NCBI GenBank assembly: GCA_937864265.1
Contig: CALMIR010000105.1
Location: 1-34,315 of the forward strand
Source: an uncultured Saprospirales bacterium
Lineage (GTDB): Bacteria > Bacteroidota > Bacteroidia > Chitinophagales > Saprospiraceae
DNA length: 34,315 bases
Direction of reading: 5' to 3'
The translations under genes were made by a program, and so were the position numbers. Below, piece by piece: positions 15,622-24,243 of the stretch; the first letter of the stretch is position 1, and every line of letters begins with the position of its first letter. Below the pieces are notes generated by a model. The model saw nothing but the letters and a program-made list of their open reading frames with translations, was not told the DNA's origin and did not search any database.

Positions 15622-17379
15622 CTAAGGTTTTTCCAGCACGATCTCGTCCACCGCAGCACCCGAAGGCACCATGGGAAATACATTTTCTTCCTTTTCTACT
15701 CTTACATGCAAGAGGTAAGGGCCATCATGTGCGAGCATTTCAGCGATTCCGGCTTCGAGTTCTTCAGCGTATTCAATGGTTTTTCCCATCACGCCAAAGC
15801 CTTCCGCTATCTTTACAAAATTCGGATTGGTCAGCTCTACTGAAGAATAGCGCCTGTCAAAAAACAGCTGCTGCCATTGCCGAACCATGCCGAGGAAGTT
15901 GTTATCCAATAACACGATTTTCACGGCGACATTCCATTGCGCGCAAAGCCCCAGTTCCTGAATGGTCATTTGAAAACCGCCATCGCCGATAAAAGCCACA
16001 ACGGTTTTATCAGGCTGCGCCCATTTGGCGCCAAAGGCAGCGGGTAAACCATAGCCCATGGTTCCTGCTCCACCAGAAGATACCCACTGATTGGTATCGA
16101 GGAATTCATAATAGCGGGCAGCGACCATTTGGTGTTGGCCGACATCCGTTGCCACAATGGCTTTTCCACCGGTTTGGTCGGAAACCGCTTTGACGGCCAT
16201 GCCCATTTTTATTTTACCATCCTTTGTGGGAGACATGTCTTTTACAATGACTTTCTCTCGCTCCGTTTCGGCCATCGCCCTAAAATCAGCAATCCAATCC
16301 GGGTAAGTTTTTTGCTCGACCAATGGAAGCAGCTTTTCTAAGGCCAGCTTAGCATCTGATAAGATAGGTGCATCCGCGTGGACATTTTTATTGATTTCGG
16401 ACGGATCGATTTCGATGTGGACGACTTTTGCCTGCTTGGCGTAAGCATCCAGTCGCCCCGTTACCCGATCGTCAAAACGCATGCCGATGGCGATCAACAC
16501 ATCGCAGCGATTTTGCATGACGTTGGGGCCATAGTTGCCGTGCATGCCCAACATGCCCATGTGCAAAGGGTGATTGGACGGGATAGAGGATAAGCCGTGT
16601 ATCGTACAAGCCAGTGGAATGCCCGTTTTTTCGACAAATTCGCGAAAAACCTGCTGCGCCCCGGCGATCTGAATACCATGCCCAGCCAAAATCAGGGGTT
16701 TCCTAGCCTGATTGATCAACTCAGCCGCCTTTTTAAGCGCCTCATCCGATGGCTTGGGGTAGGGATGATAGCTGCGAATGTAGGTTTGCTTTTTGTACTC
16801 AAATTCCAGGGTTTCTACCTGGGCGTTTTTGGTGATGTCGATCAAAACCGGGCCCGGTCTGCCAGAATTGGCGATGAAAAAAGCTTTGGCAAATACCTGG
16901 GGAATTTCTTCAGCACGGGTGATCTGATAATTCCACTTGGTGACAGGCATACTGCAATTGATGATGTCCGTTTCCTGAAAAGCATCGGATCCCAGCAGTT
17001 TGTAAAAAACCTGCCCGGTAATGCACACTAGGGGCGTTGAATCCAGGATGGCATCGCTCAGCCCCGTGATCAGGTTGGTCGCACCTGGCCCTGAAGTAGC
17101 CATGCAAATCCCAGTTTTGCGGGTTACCCGCGCATAACCCTCAGCAGCGTGGATGGCGCCCTGTTCGTGGCGAGGCAACACATGGGTCAATTGCCCCTCA
17201 AAATCCAGCAAGGCATCATAAACAGGCATGATGGCTCCCCCCGGGTACCCAAAAATGGTATCCACACCTTCTTCTACTAAGCACTGCAAAATGGCTGCAG
17301 CACCGGTCATGGTCACTTTTGGGGGTTGTGGTGATCCGTTTGCGCTTTCAAGCGTCGCTGTTGGATGAATAGTTGTCAT
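15622..17379 (-). CDS. ilvB: Acetolactate synthase large (catalytic) subunit
   Basis: This ThDP-dependent cytoplasmic enzyme condenses two pyruvates to acetolactate (valine/leucine branch) or pyruvate with 2-ketobutyrate (isoleucine branch). From the ATG at 17379 it has 585 residues. The N-terminal pyrimidine-binding domain has [15 protein letters not shown], and [16 protein letters not shown] carries the catalytic Glu72. [11 protein letters not shown] and the central FAD/Rossmann-like domain follow. The C-terminal ThDP domain has [13 protein letters not shown] and a downstream [14 protein letters not shown]. The frame extends to an ATG at 17409 that overlaps ilvD by 11 bases. I prefer 17379 because AGGA lies 9 bases upstream of it and the extra ten residues ([10 protein letters not shown]) are not family-like. 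Confidence 0.95.
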   Translation of the reverse strand: MTTIHPTATLESANGSPQPPKVTMTGAAAILQCLVEEGVDTIFGYPGGAIMPVYDALLDFEGQLTHVLPRHEQGAIHAAEGYARVTRKTGICMATSGPGATNLITGLSDAILDSTPLVCITGQVFYKLLGSDAFQETDIINCSMPVTKWNYQITRAEEIPQVFAKAFFIANSGRPGPVLIDITKNAQVETLEFEYKKQTYIRSYHPYPKPSDEALKKAAELINQARKPLILAGHGIQIAGAQQVFREFVEKTGIPLACTIHGLSSIPSNHPLHMGMLGMHGNYGPNVMQNRCDVLIAIGMRFDDRVTGRLDAYAKQAKVVHIEIDPSEINKNVHADAPILSDAKLALEKLLPLVEQKTYPDWIADFRAMAETEREKVIVKDMSPTKDGKIKMGMAVKAVSDQTGGKAIVATDVGQHQMVAARYYEFLDTNQWVSSGGAGTMGYGLPAAFGAKWAQPDKTVVAFIGDGGFQMTIQELGLCAQWNVAVKIVLLDNNFLGMVRQWQQLFFDRRYSSVELTNPNFVKIAEGFGVMGKTIEYAEELEAGIAEMLAHDGPYLLHVRVEKEENVFPMVPSGAAVDEIVLEKP

Positions 17380-17398
17380 GGCTTGAATCCTAATTTGG

Positions 17399-19075
17399 TT
17401 AAAAAGCATCCGTCACACAGCCTTCGCTGGCAGATGAAACGGTCATGGCATATTTTTTTAGCAAACCAAAAGCAGCAGGAATAGCTGGCTGTTGCCAGGC
17501 ATTGCGGCGGCGCTGTATTTCAGCTTCCTCTAAATGTGCTACCAATTGATTATTGACGGCGTCGATCGTGATCCGGTCGCCGTCTTCCAATAAGGCAATC
17601 AAACCGCCGGCTTGTGCCTCAGGTGTGATATGCCCCACTACAAAACCATGGGTTCCACCAGAAAAGCGCCCATCCGTAATCAAGGCCACTTTGTTGCCCA
17701 AGCCTTCGCCCATAATGGCAGAAGTGGGCTTGAGCATTTCCGGCATGCCCGGCGCTCCTTTGGGACCGCAGTAGCGAATGACAACGACGTCTCCGGCTTT
17801 AATTTGCTTATTGTTGATGGCCTCATTGGCAGCAGCTTCTCCATCGAATACACGGGCGATTCCTTCAAACACTTCCCCCTCTTTGCCCGTTATTTTAGCG
17901 ACAGCGCCCTCAGTTGCCAAATTGCCGTACAATATTTGGATGTGGCCGCTGGGCTTGATGGGTTGGTTTAGCGGACGAATGACTTCTTGCCCTTCTTGCA
18001 AGCCCGGCAGATCGGCCAGGTTTTCTGCCAGGGTTTTCCCGGTAACGGTCAGGCAATCGCCGTGCAAATAGCCCGCATCTAGCAGCATTTTCATCACCGC
18101 CGGCACCCCACCAACGAGGAATAAATCTTCCATCACATATTTTCCGCTGGGTTTCAAATCGGCAATAAAGGGGGTCTTATCGCTGATGCGCTGAAAATCA
18201 TCGAGGGTCAAATTCAAGCCTACCGATTTTGCAATAGCAATCAAGTGCAAAACGGCATTGGTAGAGCCGCCCAATATAGTTACCACCGTCATGGCATTCT
18301 CAAATGCCTTGGCAGTCATAATGTCGCGGGGGCAGATGTTTTTTTCCAAAAGCAAACGCATGGTTTGACCAGCCTCTACGCATTCCGCCCTTTTTTCCAT
18401 GCTGGTGGCTGGATAGGAGGAGCTGTAAGGAAGGCTCATGCCCATCGCTTCGATGGCCGATGCCATGGTGTTAGCCGTGTACATACCGCCACAAGCCCCA
18501 GGGCCTGGACAGGCTTTTTTTACGATCTGCCGGAAATCATCTTCCGAAATGGCACCTGCAATCTTTTTGCCGTGGGCTTCAAATGCCGAGACAATATCCA
18601 GCTTTTGATTGTCGTGAAATCCGGGGCTGATGGTGCCGCCATATACCAAAATAGCCGGGCGATTGAGTCGCCCCATAGCCATCATAGCGCCAGGCATATT
18701 TTTGTCGCAGCCCGTCACTGCTATCAAGCCATCGTACCACTGGGCGGAGACCACTGTTTCGATGGAATCGGCAATAATATCGCGGGAAGGCAGGGAAAAA
18801 CGCATGCCTTCGGTACCCATGGAAATGCCATCGCTCACGCCAATGGTGTGGAAAACCAAGCCGTTCAAACCAGCCGTAGCCGTGCCTTTTTTGACATTCT
18901 CGGCCAAGTCATTGAGGTGCATATTGCAGGTGTTGCCTTCCCATCCGGTGCTGGCAATGCCGATTAAAGGGTTAGCCAGGTCTTCGTCCGTAAGCCCTAC
19001 ACCGTGGAGCATGGCTTGTGCGGCTGGGAGGGTATCGTCTTGTGTGATGCGTTTGCTGTAGCGATTCAGTTCCAT
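17399..19075 (-). CDS. ilvD: Dihydroxy-acid dehydratase
   Basis: IlvD dehydrates 2,3-dihydroxy-isovalerate and 2,3-dihydroxy-3-methylvalerate to the 2-keto acids in valine and isoleucine synthesis, using an Fe-S cluster and Mg2+. The 558-residue length is standard. Cluster cysteines are placed as expected: Cys50 (GNTCNMHL), Cys123 ([19 protein letters not shown]) and Cys195 ([14 protein letters not shown]). The C-terminal [19 protein letters not shown] motif is also present. It is the first gene of ilvD-ilvB-ilvN; ilvC and the leu genes are not in this window. No clear promoter was found in the 165 bases upstream, only a TATTTTG-like element on the minus strand. Confidence 0.96.
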   Translation of the reverse strand: MELNRYSKRITQDDTLPAAQAMLHGVGLTDEDLANPLIGIASTGWEGNTCNMHLNDLAENVKKGTATAGLNGLVFHTIGVSDGISMGTEGMRFSLPSRDIIADSIETVVSAQWYDGLIAVTGCDKNMPGAMMAMGRLNRPAILVYGGTISPGFHDNQKLDIVSAFEAHGKKIAGAISEDDFRQIVKKACPGPGACGGMYTANTMASAIEAMGMSLPYSSSYPATSMEKRAECVEAGQTMRLLLEKNICPRDIMTAKAFENAMTVVTILGGSTNAVLHLIAIAKSVGLNLTLDDFQRISDKTPFIADLKPSGKYVMEDLFLVGGVPAVMKMLLDAGYLHGDCLTVTGKTLAENLADLPGLQEGQEVIRPLNQPIKPSGHIQILYGNLATEGAVAKITGKEGEVFEGIARVFDGEAAANEAINNKQIKAGDVVVIRYCGPKGAPGMPEMLKPTSAIMGEGLGNKVALITDGRFSGGTHGFVVGHITPEAQAGGLIALLEDGDRITIDAVNNQLVAHLEEAEIQRRRNAWQQPAIPAAFGLLKKYAMTVSSASEGCVTDAF

Positions 19076-19498
19076 CTTGTTTTTTACAAATTCCTGTAAA
19101 AGTAGTGTTGATTGCGTTATCGCCTAATTCAAAATAGCCTATTGTTACGAAAGACAGTTGGGCTATAATTCTATTAAGCGCTTGATTAGTAGTGTTTTAA
19201 AAAATGCTATCTTACGATTACCGCATGGGCTAAAAACAAAAAAAGCCGCTCTAAGGGAGAACGGCTTTTCTTTTTATATCGAGCTTTTTTAATCAATACC
19301 GTTTCCCGGGCAGCGGTGGGGTAATCACTACTACTGAAATAATGGGAAGAATGGTATGGTTTAAGTAGTTATTAGGCATACTTAGGACTCGATATGGCTG
19401 CAATATCTTTTTTTTTGAGGAAAATGGGAAAGGAAATTGATTTTTTCTGCGCTTCCGCAAAAAAAATACTGGCGACTTAAGATAAGGAAACTTACCGG
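19076..19498. other. Intergenic region between ilvD and the DHFR-like gene
   Basis: These 423 bases hold the ilvD upstream region (19076 to about 19230), the terminator at 19233-19270, and about 230 A/T-rich bases (19270-19498) in which I see no gene, strong hairpin or repeat. Confidence 0.6.
19233..19270 (-). terminator. Intrinsic terminator of the waaA-LOG-DHFR operon
   Basis: AAAAGCCG (19241-19248) pairs with CGGCTTTT (19262-19269). On the minus strand the stem is followed by a long T tract (TTTTTTTTGTTTTT), and the plus strand also shows CTTTTT. It lies about 230 bases past the stop of the DHFR-like gene and probably ends that operon's transcript. Confidence 0.65.
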
Positions 19499-20032
19499 TT
19501 AATCCACCAAGGTTTTATAACACAACTGCACCAAGCCTTTCTCAAAGGATTTTACGGACACCAATTCCAGCCTTTGCTCAGGTCGCCCATCTTGAAAAAG
19601 TTTCACCCCATCGCCTAACAATACCGGAATAATAGAAATGATGAACACATCAATCAATCCTTCTTTCAGCAACTCATTGACCACTTCTGCACCACCGTCG
19701 CAAAAGATATCTTTACCCGACTCGGACTTCAATTGCCGGATCAACGCCTTTAGGTTGCCCGTGTAAAAAGTCGTATTGCCGATGCTGGGGCGCTCCGTTC
19801 TGGTGATGACAAAGCTTTGTTTATCCGCATGTGGGAAAGTACCTACCTGCGCCATCACCCAATCGTAGGTTTTTCGCCCTAAAATAACGGTGTCTATCGA
19901 TTTTTCAAATTCAAAATAGCCGTAGTCCTCGCCTTCCTGCTCGACGATAGACAAAAAACTCAGGTCATCATTCGCTTGGGCGATATAACCATCCAAGCTA
20001 CATGCAATGTATAATATTACTTTTCTGTCCAT
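19499..20032 (-). CDS. Dihydrofolate reductase-fold family protein (RibD C-terminal type)
   Basis: This 177-residue cytoplasmic protein belongs to the DHFR-like/RibD C-terminal family (PF01872), NADPH-binding reductases often annotated YyaP/YwjB, whose substrates are mostly unknown. Family features are KVILYIACSLDGYIA at the N-terminus, TVILGRKTYDWV (about 48-59), SFVITRTERP, KDIFCDGGAEVVNELLKEGLIDVFIISIIPVLLGDGVKLF (about 109-148), and the terminal VQLCYK. It is not a true FolA, because it lacks the WxLPxD segment. It follows the LOG gene by 17 bases in the waaA operon. Confidence 0.88.
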   Translation of the reverse strand: MDRKVILYIACSLDGYIAQANDDLSFLSIVEQEGEDYGYFEFEKSIDTVILGRKTYDWVMAQVGTFPHADKQSFVITRTERPSIGNTTFYTGNLKALIRQLKSESGKDIFCDGGAEVVNELLKEGLIDVFIISIIPVLLGDGVKLFQDGRPEQRLELVSVKSFEKGLVQLCYKTLVD

Positions 20033-20049
20033 TGTTTGATTTTCTATGA

Positions 20050-20592
20050 CTAGAACGCCAAAATAGCCGCCATCAAATCCCTTGGAGTTGAGCTAAACAC
20101 CAATTTTTCCTTGTCCTCCTGCTTTAAAAAAGCTTTTTCCACCATGTGATTCAGCAAATCATTCAGTCCTCCGTAAAAGTTGCCTGTATTCAGAATACCG
20201 CAAAACTTATGGGTATAGCCCAATTTAAAATGCGTGTAAGCTTCTATGATTTCGTCGAGTGTCCCAATACCCCCTGGCAGGGCAATAAACACATCGGACA
20301 ACTCCATCATGCGTTGCTTGCGCTCAAACATATCTTCCACCGCAATTAAAGTGCTTATGGCTTCATGGGGTGGTTCCTCCTTGATCAGCTTTAGAGGCCG
20401 CACGCCTATGACCTGCCTGTCGGCTTTTAAAAACTGCTCCGCAATAACCCCCATTAGTCCGTCACGTCCGCCGCCATACACCAAGTCATAATCATGGGCA
20501 ATGAGCAGATCGCACAGTGCCTGTGTTTCTTCGACTATAGTGGCAGATGCGCCTGTGTTGGCCCCACAAAAAAGACAAGCTCTTTTTGACAT
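20050..20592 (-). CDS. LOG family protein (TIGR00730, cytokinin riboside 5'-monophosphate phosphoribohydrolase type)
   Basis: This 180-residue Rossmann-fold protein of the LOG family cleaves nucleoside 5'-monophosphates (in characterised members, N6-modified AMP or AMP) at the N-glycosidic bond. The two signature motifs are intact: YGGGRDGLMGVIA (about 39-51) and LPGGIGTLDEI (about 105-115), which bind phosphate and carry the catalytic Arg/Glu set (also RKQRM, 91-95). Whether it makes cytokinin or salvages AMP is unknown. It starts one base after the waaA stop, so translation is probably coupled. Confidence 0.92.
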   Translation of the reverse strand: MSKRACLFCGANTGASATIVEETQALCDLLIAHDYDLVYGGGRDGLMGVIAEQFLKADRQVIGVRPLKLIKEEPPHEAISTLIAVEDMFERKQRMMELSDVFIALPGGIGTLDEIIEAYTHFKLGYTHKFCGILNTGNFYGGLNDLLNHMVEKAFLKQEDKEKLVFSSTPRDLMAAILAF

Positions 20593-20593
20593 G

Positions 20594-21841
20594 TTAAAGC
20601 TGTTTTATATAAGACAATATCTGTTCAGAGGCGCCTTCGTTTTGCTCCAGGTAAGTCCTGATGGAGCCAGACACAGCCTGATAGTGTTCCTCGTTTTGGA
20701 GGGTTTCAAAAGCCTGCTTTAGTTCTGCCATGTTTTCAACGCAAAAACCACTGCCCGAAGCAACCAAATAAACGGCTTCCCTGAATTTTTGATGCTTAGG
20801 GCCAAAGATAATTGGCAAACCAAACGCCATAGGCTCTAAGGTATTGTGAATGCCCGACCCAAAACCGCCCCCAATATAAGCGATTTTGCCATAACGATAC
20901 AGCCTGGACAACAAGCCAATATTGTCTATGATCAAAACCCTAGCCCGCTCAAATGCTTCCAGATTTTCTTCCGAATAACGCACCCGCGAATCCAGGATTT
21001 GTTTTTCCAGTTGCCCCATGCGATGCTCATCCACATGATGAGGAGCCAGTATTATTTTCCAATTGTCAGGAAGCCCTTGCCGGAAAAAAGGGAATAGGAT
21101 GGTATCATCTTGTGGCCAATTGCTACCTACCAGGAATACCGGTGCTTTTGTTTGGGTAAAGGCTTCTAATTTGGGTAAAGACTCCTTTTGCGCCGCTATC
21201 GCCAATACCCGGTCAATGCGGGTATCTCCTGCAATGCTTACCTTTTCAAATCCAAAACGGTGCAGCAATTGTGCCGAAGCCGCTTCCTGGACGAAAATAT
21301 GGGTCAAATGGCGCAGTCGCTTCAGAACAGGGCGGCCATACCATTGGAAAAAGAACTGTTCCGGCCTAAATAGCGCAGCAATGAGTACAGTGGGGATAGT
21401 TCTTTTTTCGAGTTGGTGTAGGAAGTGGTACCAAATTTCGTATTTGACAAAAATGGCCACATTAGGTTGCCAGATGTGCAGAAATTGCTGGGCATTTCGA
21501 TGGGTATCCAGGGGCAAATAAACCACAGCGTCGGCCATTGGGTAGTCCTTTCGGATTTCAAAACCAGAGGGAGAGTAGAAACTGAGTAGGATTTGTACCT
21601 TGGCTTGGTTGCGCTTCAGACCCTCCAGAATGGGCCGACCTTGCTCAAATTCGCCCAAAGACGCGCAGTGCATCCAGATTAAGGGCTGACCAGTTTGTAT
21701 CTTGTCCTGCTTGAGCGCCCGGTGCTTAGCGCGCCAATTTTTCCTGCCCTGATGCCATTTCCGAGCCTTGGGATGAAAAAACGAGGCCAGGTACAAACCC
21801 AGGCCATACAGGCGAATCAGCAACTTATAAAGCAATAGCAT
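20594..21841 (-). CDS. waaA: 3-deoxy-D-manno-octulosonic acid (Kdo) transferase
   Basis: WaaA transfers Kdo from CMP-Kdo to lipid A precursor at the inner face of the inner membrane, which is essential for most lipopolysaccharide. The 415-residue protein has the typical N-terminal hydrophobic anchor (LYKLLIRLYGLGLYLASFF). The glycosyltransferase-30 domain starts at WMHCASLGEFEQGRPI, the conserved ASxGE segment with the proposed catalytic Glu. VGSNWPQDD, IILAPHHVDEHR and GGGFGSGIHNTLEPMAFGLPIIFGP form the nucleotide-sugar site. Six bases separate it from the upstream outer-membrane gene and one base from the LOG gene. Confidence 0.95.
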   Translation of the reverse strand: MLLLYKLLIRLYGLGLYLASFFHPKARKWHQGRKNWRAKHRALKQDKIQTGQPLIWMHCASLGEFEQGRPILEGLKRNQAKVQILLSFYSPSGFEIRKDYPMADAVVYLPLDTHRNAQQFLHIWQPNVAIFVKYEIWYHFLHQLEKRTIPTVLIAALFRPEQFFFQWYGRPVLKRLRHLTHIFVQEAASAQLLHRFGFEKVSIAGDTRIDRVLAIAAQKESLPKLEAFTQTKAPVFLVGSNWPQDDTILFPFFRQGLPDNWKIILAPHHVDEHRMGQLEKQILDSRVRYSEENLEAFERARVLIIDNIGLLSRLYRYGKIAYIGGGFGSGIHNTLEPMAFGLPIIFGPKHQKFREAVYLVASGSGFCVENMAELKQAFETLQNEEHYQAVSGSIRTYLEQNEGASEQILSYIKQL

Positions 21842-21847
21842 AGCCCC

Positions 21848-22609
21848 TCAATAATAAATCTGTCCTGCATCCTGTCCGAGGTAAAAAGGCAAAATCAAGC
21901 CGATGCGGAAACCGATTAGCGAGTCAAAGCGCTTGGCTTCGTCTTTCGACATCGTATCGAAATTGAAATCGCGGCGACTTTGGGTGAAGGCCTGTGTCCA
22001 TTCAAATCCGCCGTAAAAATTGAGTCGGCGATCCCTGGATAAATGTTGGTAGCCAACGAATTCGGTCAGGGAAAGGCCGTTGGTCAGGCGGTCATAGCCC
22101 TTTTTGTAATCGCCAAAAAGTTGAGGCACCCCTCTGATGGGGTCGTCTTGAATGCGAATTTTGTGCTGCAACAGGCCAGCCCCTACGTGTACCCGGATGC
22201 CAGAGCGTTGGTTGATGGGCGAAATGGGAAAAATTTTTCCTAAGTGCAGATCAAAGTGAATGCCGCGCTCGCGGAGTTGGATGTCGGCATAGTCTCGGTC
22301 GTTGCCTATGATAAAACCCTCTGGGTTTAACAAGCCCCCCAGAACGGCTTCTTTTACCACGCTGCCAAAATAAAAATTGGCATCCAAACCAATGATCCAG
22401 TTGCTCTTATCGGTGATGTAATCCAGCCCGGTTTGGATACTGGAATTGCTGCCAAATCGATCGGCCAAATCGCCTCCGGGCACATGGTAGCCGTAGCTAA
22501 ATTTAAACAGCAACCCATTGCCTTCGTTGAGGTTGGAATTGTAGCCCTGGCCAATAAGGAGGGGGCTAATCAAAATTAAAGTGCAAAATGTCGTTAGAAT
22601 TAGTCGCAT
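21848..22609 (-). CDS. Outer-membrane-type conserved protein upstream of waaA
   Basis: This 253-residue protein has a signal peptide (1-20, ending LLIGQ) followed by beta-strand-rich sequence: LLFKFSYGYHVPGGDLADRFG, WIIGLDANFYFGS, GIHFDLHLGKIFPI, GIRVHVGAGLLQHKIRI, LNFYGGFEWTQAF and a final FRIGLILPFYLG. This fits a beta-barrel or periplasmic beta protein. It is first in the waaA-LOG-DHFR operon, 6 bases before waaA. I recall similar exported proteins beside waaA in other Bacteroidota, which suggests, but does not show, a link to outer-membrane assembly. Function is not known. Confidence 0.82.
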   Translation of the reverse strand: MRLILTTFCTLILISPLLIGQGYNSNLNEGNGLLFKFSYGYHVPGGDLADRFGSNSSIQTGLDYITDKSNWIIGLDANFYFGSVVKEAVLGGLLNPEGFIIGNDRDYADIQLRERGIHFDLHLGKIFPISPINQRSGIRVHVGAGLLQHKIRIQDDPIRGVPQLFGDYKKGYDRLTNGLSLTEFVGYQHLSRDRRLNFYGGFEWTQAFTQSRRDFNFDTMSKDEAKRFDSLIGFRIGLILPFYLGQDAGQIYY

Positions 22610-22640
22610 AGCTTGATTGGTGGTTGGTGGTTTCAGGTTT

Positions 22641-22743
22641 CCTCGCCCCCGTCCGATCCCGCTGAGCGTATCGGCCTCAGCGGGATCATCCCGCCCGGAT
22701 GATTCCGGTCGGACGGGCCGGGCGGGCGACTGAAAGGCGGGTG
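22641..22743 (-). repeat. GC-rich palindromic repeat, copy 2 (inverted orientation)
   Basis: This copy is related to copies 1 and 3 when read on the minus strand. An inner 12-bp inverted repeat (22655-22666 with 22676-22687) surrounds the loop CGTATCGGC, the complement of the loop in copy 1. Its longer left part on the minus strand (CACCCGCC...CCCGGCCCG...GACCG...ATCCGGGCGG) aligns with copy 3. It lies between yciH and the waaA operon and might separate their transcripts. Confidence 0.85.
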
Positions 22744-22760
22744 GTTTTTTACCCGGCTGA

Positions 22761-22779
22761 TCCCGCGAAAAACGCGGGA
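22761..22779. repeat. Short perfect hairpin
   Basis: TCCCGCG (22761-22767) pairs with CGCGGGA (22773-22779) around an A5 loop, 18 bases beyond repeat copy 2. It has no T tract directly beside it. A pair of 11-base direct repeats (CTTGAAACTAG at 22805-22815 and 22819-22829) follows. Confidence 0.6.
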
Positions 22780-22865
22780 GAAGACGGGCTGGTTGCTGGC
22801 GGAGCTTGAAACTAGGGACTTGAAACTAGAAACTACTCCTAACTTTAGCCTAGCCTGAAACTCCC

Positions 22866-23213
22866 TTAACCCGCCTTTTTTGTCCCAGTATAGCCTTCTG
22901 CCAATAACAGTTGCAATACTTTATCGCGGTGATCGCCTTGCAGAAGGATTTCTCCGTCTTTCACACTGCCCCCTACGCCGCATTTAGTTTTGAGTTTTTT
23001 ACCCAATTCGTTCAAATCGGCCTCCGATCCGACAAAACCGGTAATCAGGGTTACCTCTTTGCCTTGTCTTTTTTTGCGATCCAGTAATACGCGCAATTTT
23101 TGCTGCTTTGGCGGTAATGCTTCAGCTTCTTCCTCTTGTTCGTATTGGTATTCATAAGACTCATCGGTGGAATAAACGATACCGATTCTATTGTTTTTGT
23201 TGTTTTTTCCCAT
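22866..23213 (-). CDS. yciH: SUI1/eIF1-like translation factor (YciH family)
   Basis: This 115-residue cytoplasmic protein is a bacterial homologue of eIF1/SUI1, thought to influence start-site fidelity or stress-time initiation. The SUI1 domain covers the C-terminal two-thirds: KLRVLLDRKKRQGKEVTLITGF, LNELGKKLKTKCGVGGSVKDGEILLQGDHRDKV and the final LLLAEGYTGTKKAG. The CGVGGSVKDG loop is diagnostic. The N-terminal 35 residues include an acidic stretch (YEYQYEQEEEAEA). Translation starts at ATG 23213, divergent from yhhQ with 134 bases between. Confidence 0.93.
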   Translation of the reverse strand: MGKNNKNNRIGIVYSTDESYEYQYEQEEEAEALPPKQQKLRVLLDRKKRQGKEVTLITGFVGSEADLNELGKKLKTKCGVGGSVKDGEILLQGDHRDKVLQLLLAEGYTGTKKAG

Positions 23214-23280
23214 GGCGTTGTTGCTTACAAGTGCTCAAAAGCGTAGTTAAGGGATTGCAAATTTGCATAAATTTCCTTTT

Positions 23281-23299
23281 TTTCAGACAAAATCTGAAA
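23281..23299. promoter_or_regulatory. Short palindrome between yciH and yhhQ
   Basis: TTTCAGA (23281-23287) pairs with TCTGAAA (23293-23299) around a 5-base loop, 48 bases before the yhhQ ATG and 67 bases before the yciH start. It could be an operator or mRNA leader hairpin. It does not resemble a preQ1 riboswitch. Confidence 0.35.
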
Positions 23300-23347
23300 C
23301 AAATAGGGCATTGGTTTTATTTTCTTTCAAATGTTGACCTTTTTACG

Positions 23348-24214
23348 ATGAAGCAAGCAATTGACCCACAACCCCACTTCTCCAGCCACAAAGACGCGCT
23401 TTCGGCCTCAAAAGTTGGCAACCATGACGTTTTAGCCCATAAACCCAGCCTTTTATTTCTCATTTTGGGCGGTTTTTTCGTGGCCAACGCACTGGTAGCC
23501 GAATTCATAGGAGTGAAAATATTTGCATTGGAAGATACGATGGGTTGGCAACCCTGGAATTTCAATTTATTCGGGCAGCAAGGAGCCTTGCAATTTTCAG
23601 CCGGGGTGCTGTTGTGGCCGATTGTTTTTGTGATGACCGATATCATCAATGAGTATTACGGTCAAAAGGGGATTCGTTTGTTGTCTTTTATGGCCGTAGG
23701 ACTAATCATTTATGCTTTTCTGATGATTTTTGCGGCCATTCAGTTGGTGCCAGCCGATTGGTGGATCGGGCAAAATGCCAGCAAAGGCGTACCCAACATG
23801 CAATCGGCATTCAGCGTCGTGCTGGGGCAGGGCTTGTTAATTATAGTTGGCTCGCTGGCTGCCTTCCTCTGCGCTCAGTTGATAGATGTGTTGGTTTTTC
23901 ATCAGATCAAGAAAATGACTGGCGAGAAGCATATTTGGTTGAGGGCGACCGGATCGACTGTCATCTCCCAATTCATCGATAGTTTCGTTGTGTTGGCGGT
24001 TGCCTTCAAATTTGGGCCTGAACTGGTCAAAAATGTAGAACCCTGGAGCTGGAATCAGCTTTTTGCGGTAGGAACGGTACAGTATGTTTATAAATTCATC
24101 ATGGCCATTGTGCTAACCCCTGTCATTTACATTGTTCACGATTTAATTGACAAATACTTGGGGCATGAATTGGCTTCAAAAATGAAGGAAAACGCTACCT
24201 TTGGCAAAAATTAA
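23348..24214 (+). CDS. yhhQ: Queuosine precursor transporter (VUT/YhhQ family)
   Basis: This 288-residue inner-membrane protein has about six to seven hydrophobic segments and belongs to the VUT (vitamin uptake-like, PF02592) family. In E. coli, YhhQ imports the queuosine precursors preQ0 and preQ1. Family landmarks are FVANALVAEFIGVKIF, LLWPIVFVMTDIINEYYGQKG, FLCAQLIDVLVFHQIKKMTG, TVISQFIDSFVVLAVAF and YVYKFIMAIVLTPVIY. The open frame extends upstream to 23108, but that part is antisense to yciH. ATG 23348 (MKQAIDPQP) gives a normal family N-terminus. ctlX follows after 29 bases on the same strand, suggesting an operon. Confidence 0.9.
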   Translation: MKQAIDPQPHFSSHKDALSASKVGNHDVLAHKPSLLFLILGGFFVANALVAEFIGVKIFALEDTMGWQPWNFNLFGQQGALQFSAGVLLWPIVFVMTDIINEYYGQKGIRLLSFMAVGLIIYAFLMIFAAIQLVPADWWIGQNASKGVPNMQSAFSVVLGQGLLIIVGSLAAFLCAQLIDVLVFHQIKKMTGEKHIWLRATGSTVISQFIDSFVVLAVAFKFGPELVKNVEPWSWNQLFAVGTVQYVYKFIMAIVLTPVIYIVHDLIDKYLGHELASKMKENATFGKN

Positions 24215-24243
24215 TCCTTCTCAGGGCATCAAATTCACGATAC

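Noticed and set aside
18245-18967. 240-codon plus-strand frame opposite ilvD
   Set aside because: It is antisense to a complete, well-conserved dihydroxy-acid dehydratase and has no protein-like motif.
23108-23347. N-terminal extension of the yhhQ frame
   Set aside because: It overlaps yciH in antisense; the family-like protein begins at ATG 23348.
23214-23347. Possible preQ1 riboswitch ahead of yhhQ
   Set aside because: The only structure seen is a simple 7-bp palindrome; the A-rich tail and pseudoknot pattern of preQ1 aptamers are absent.
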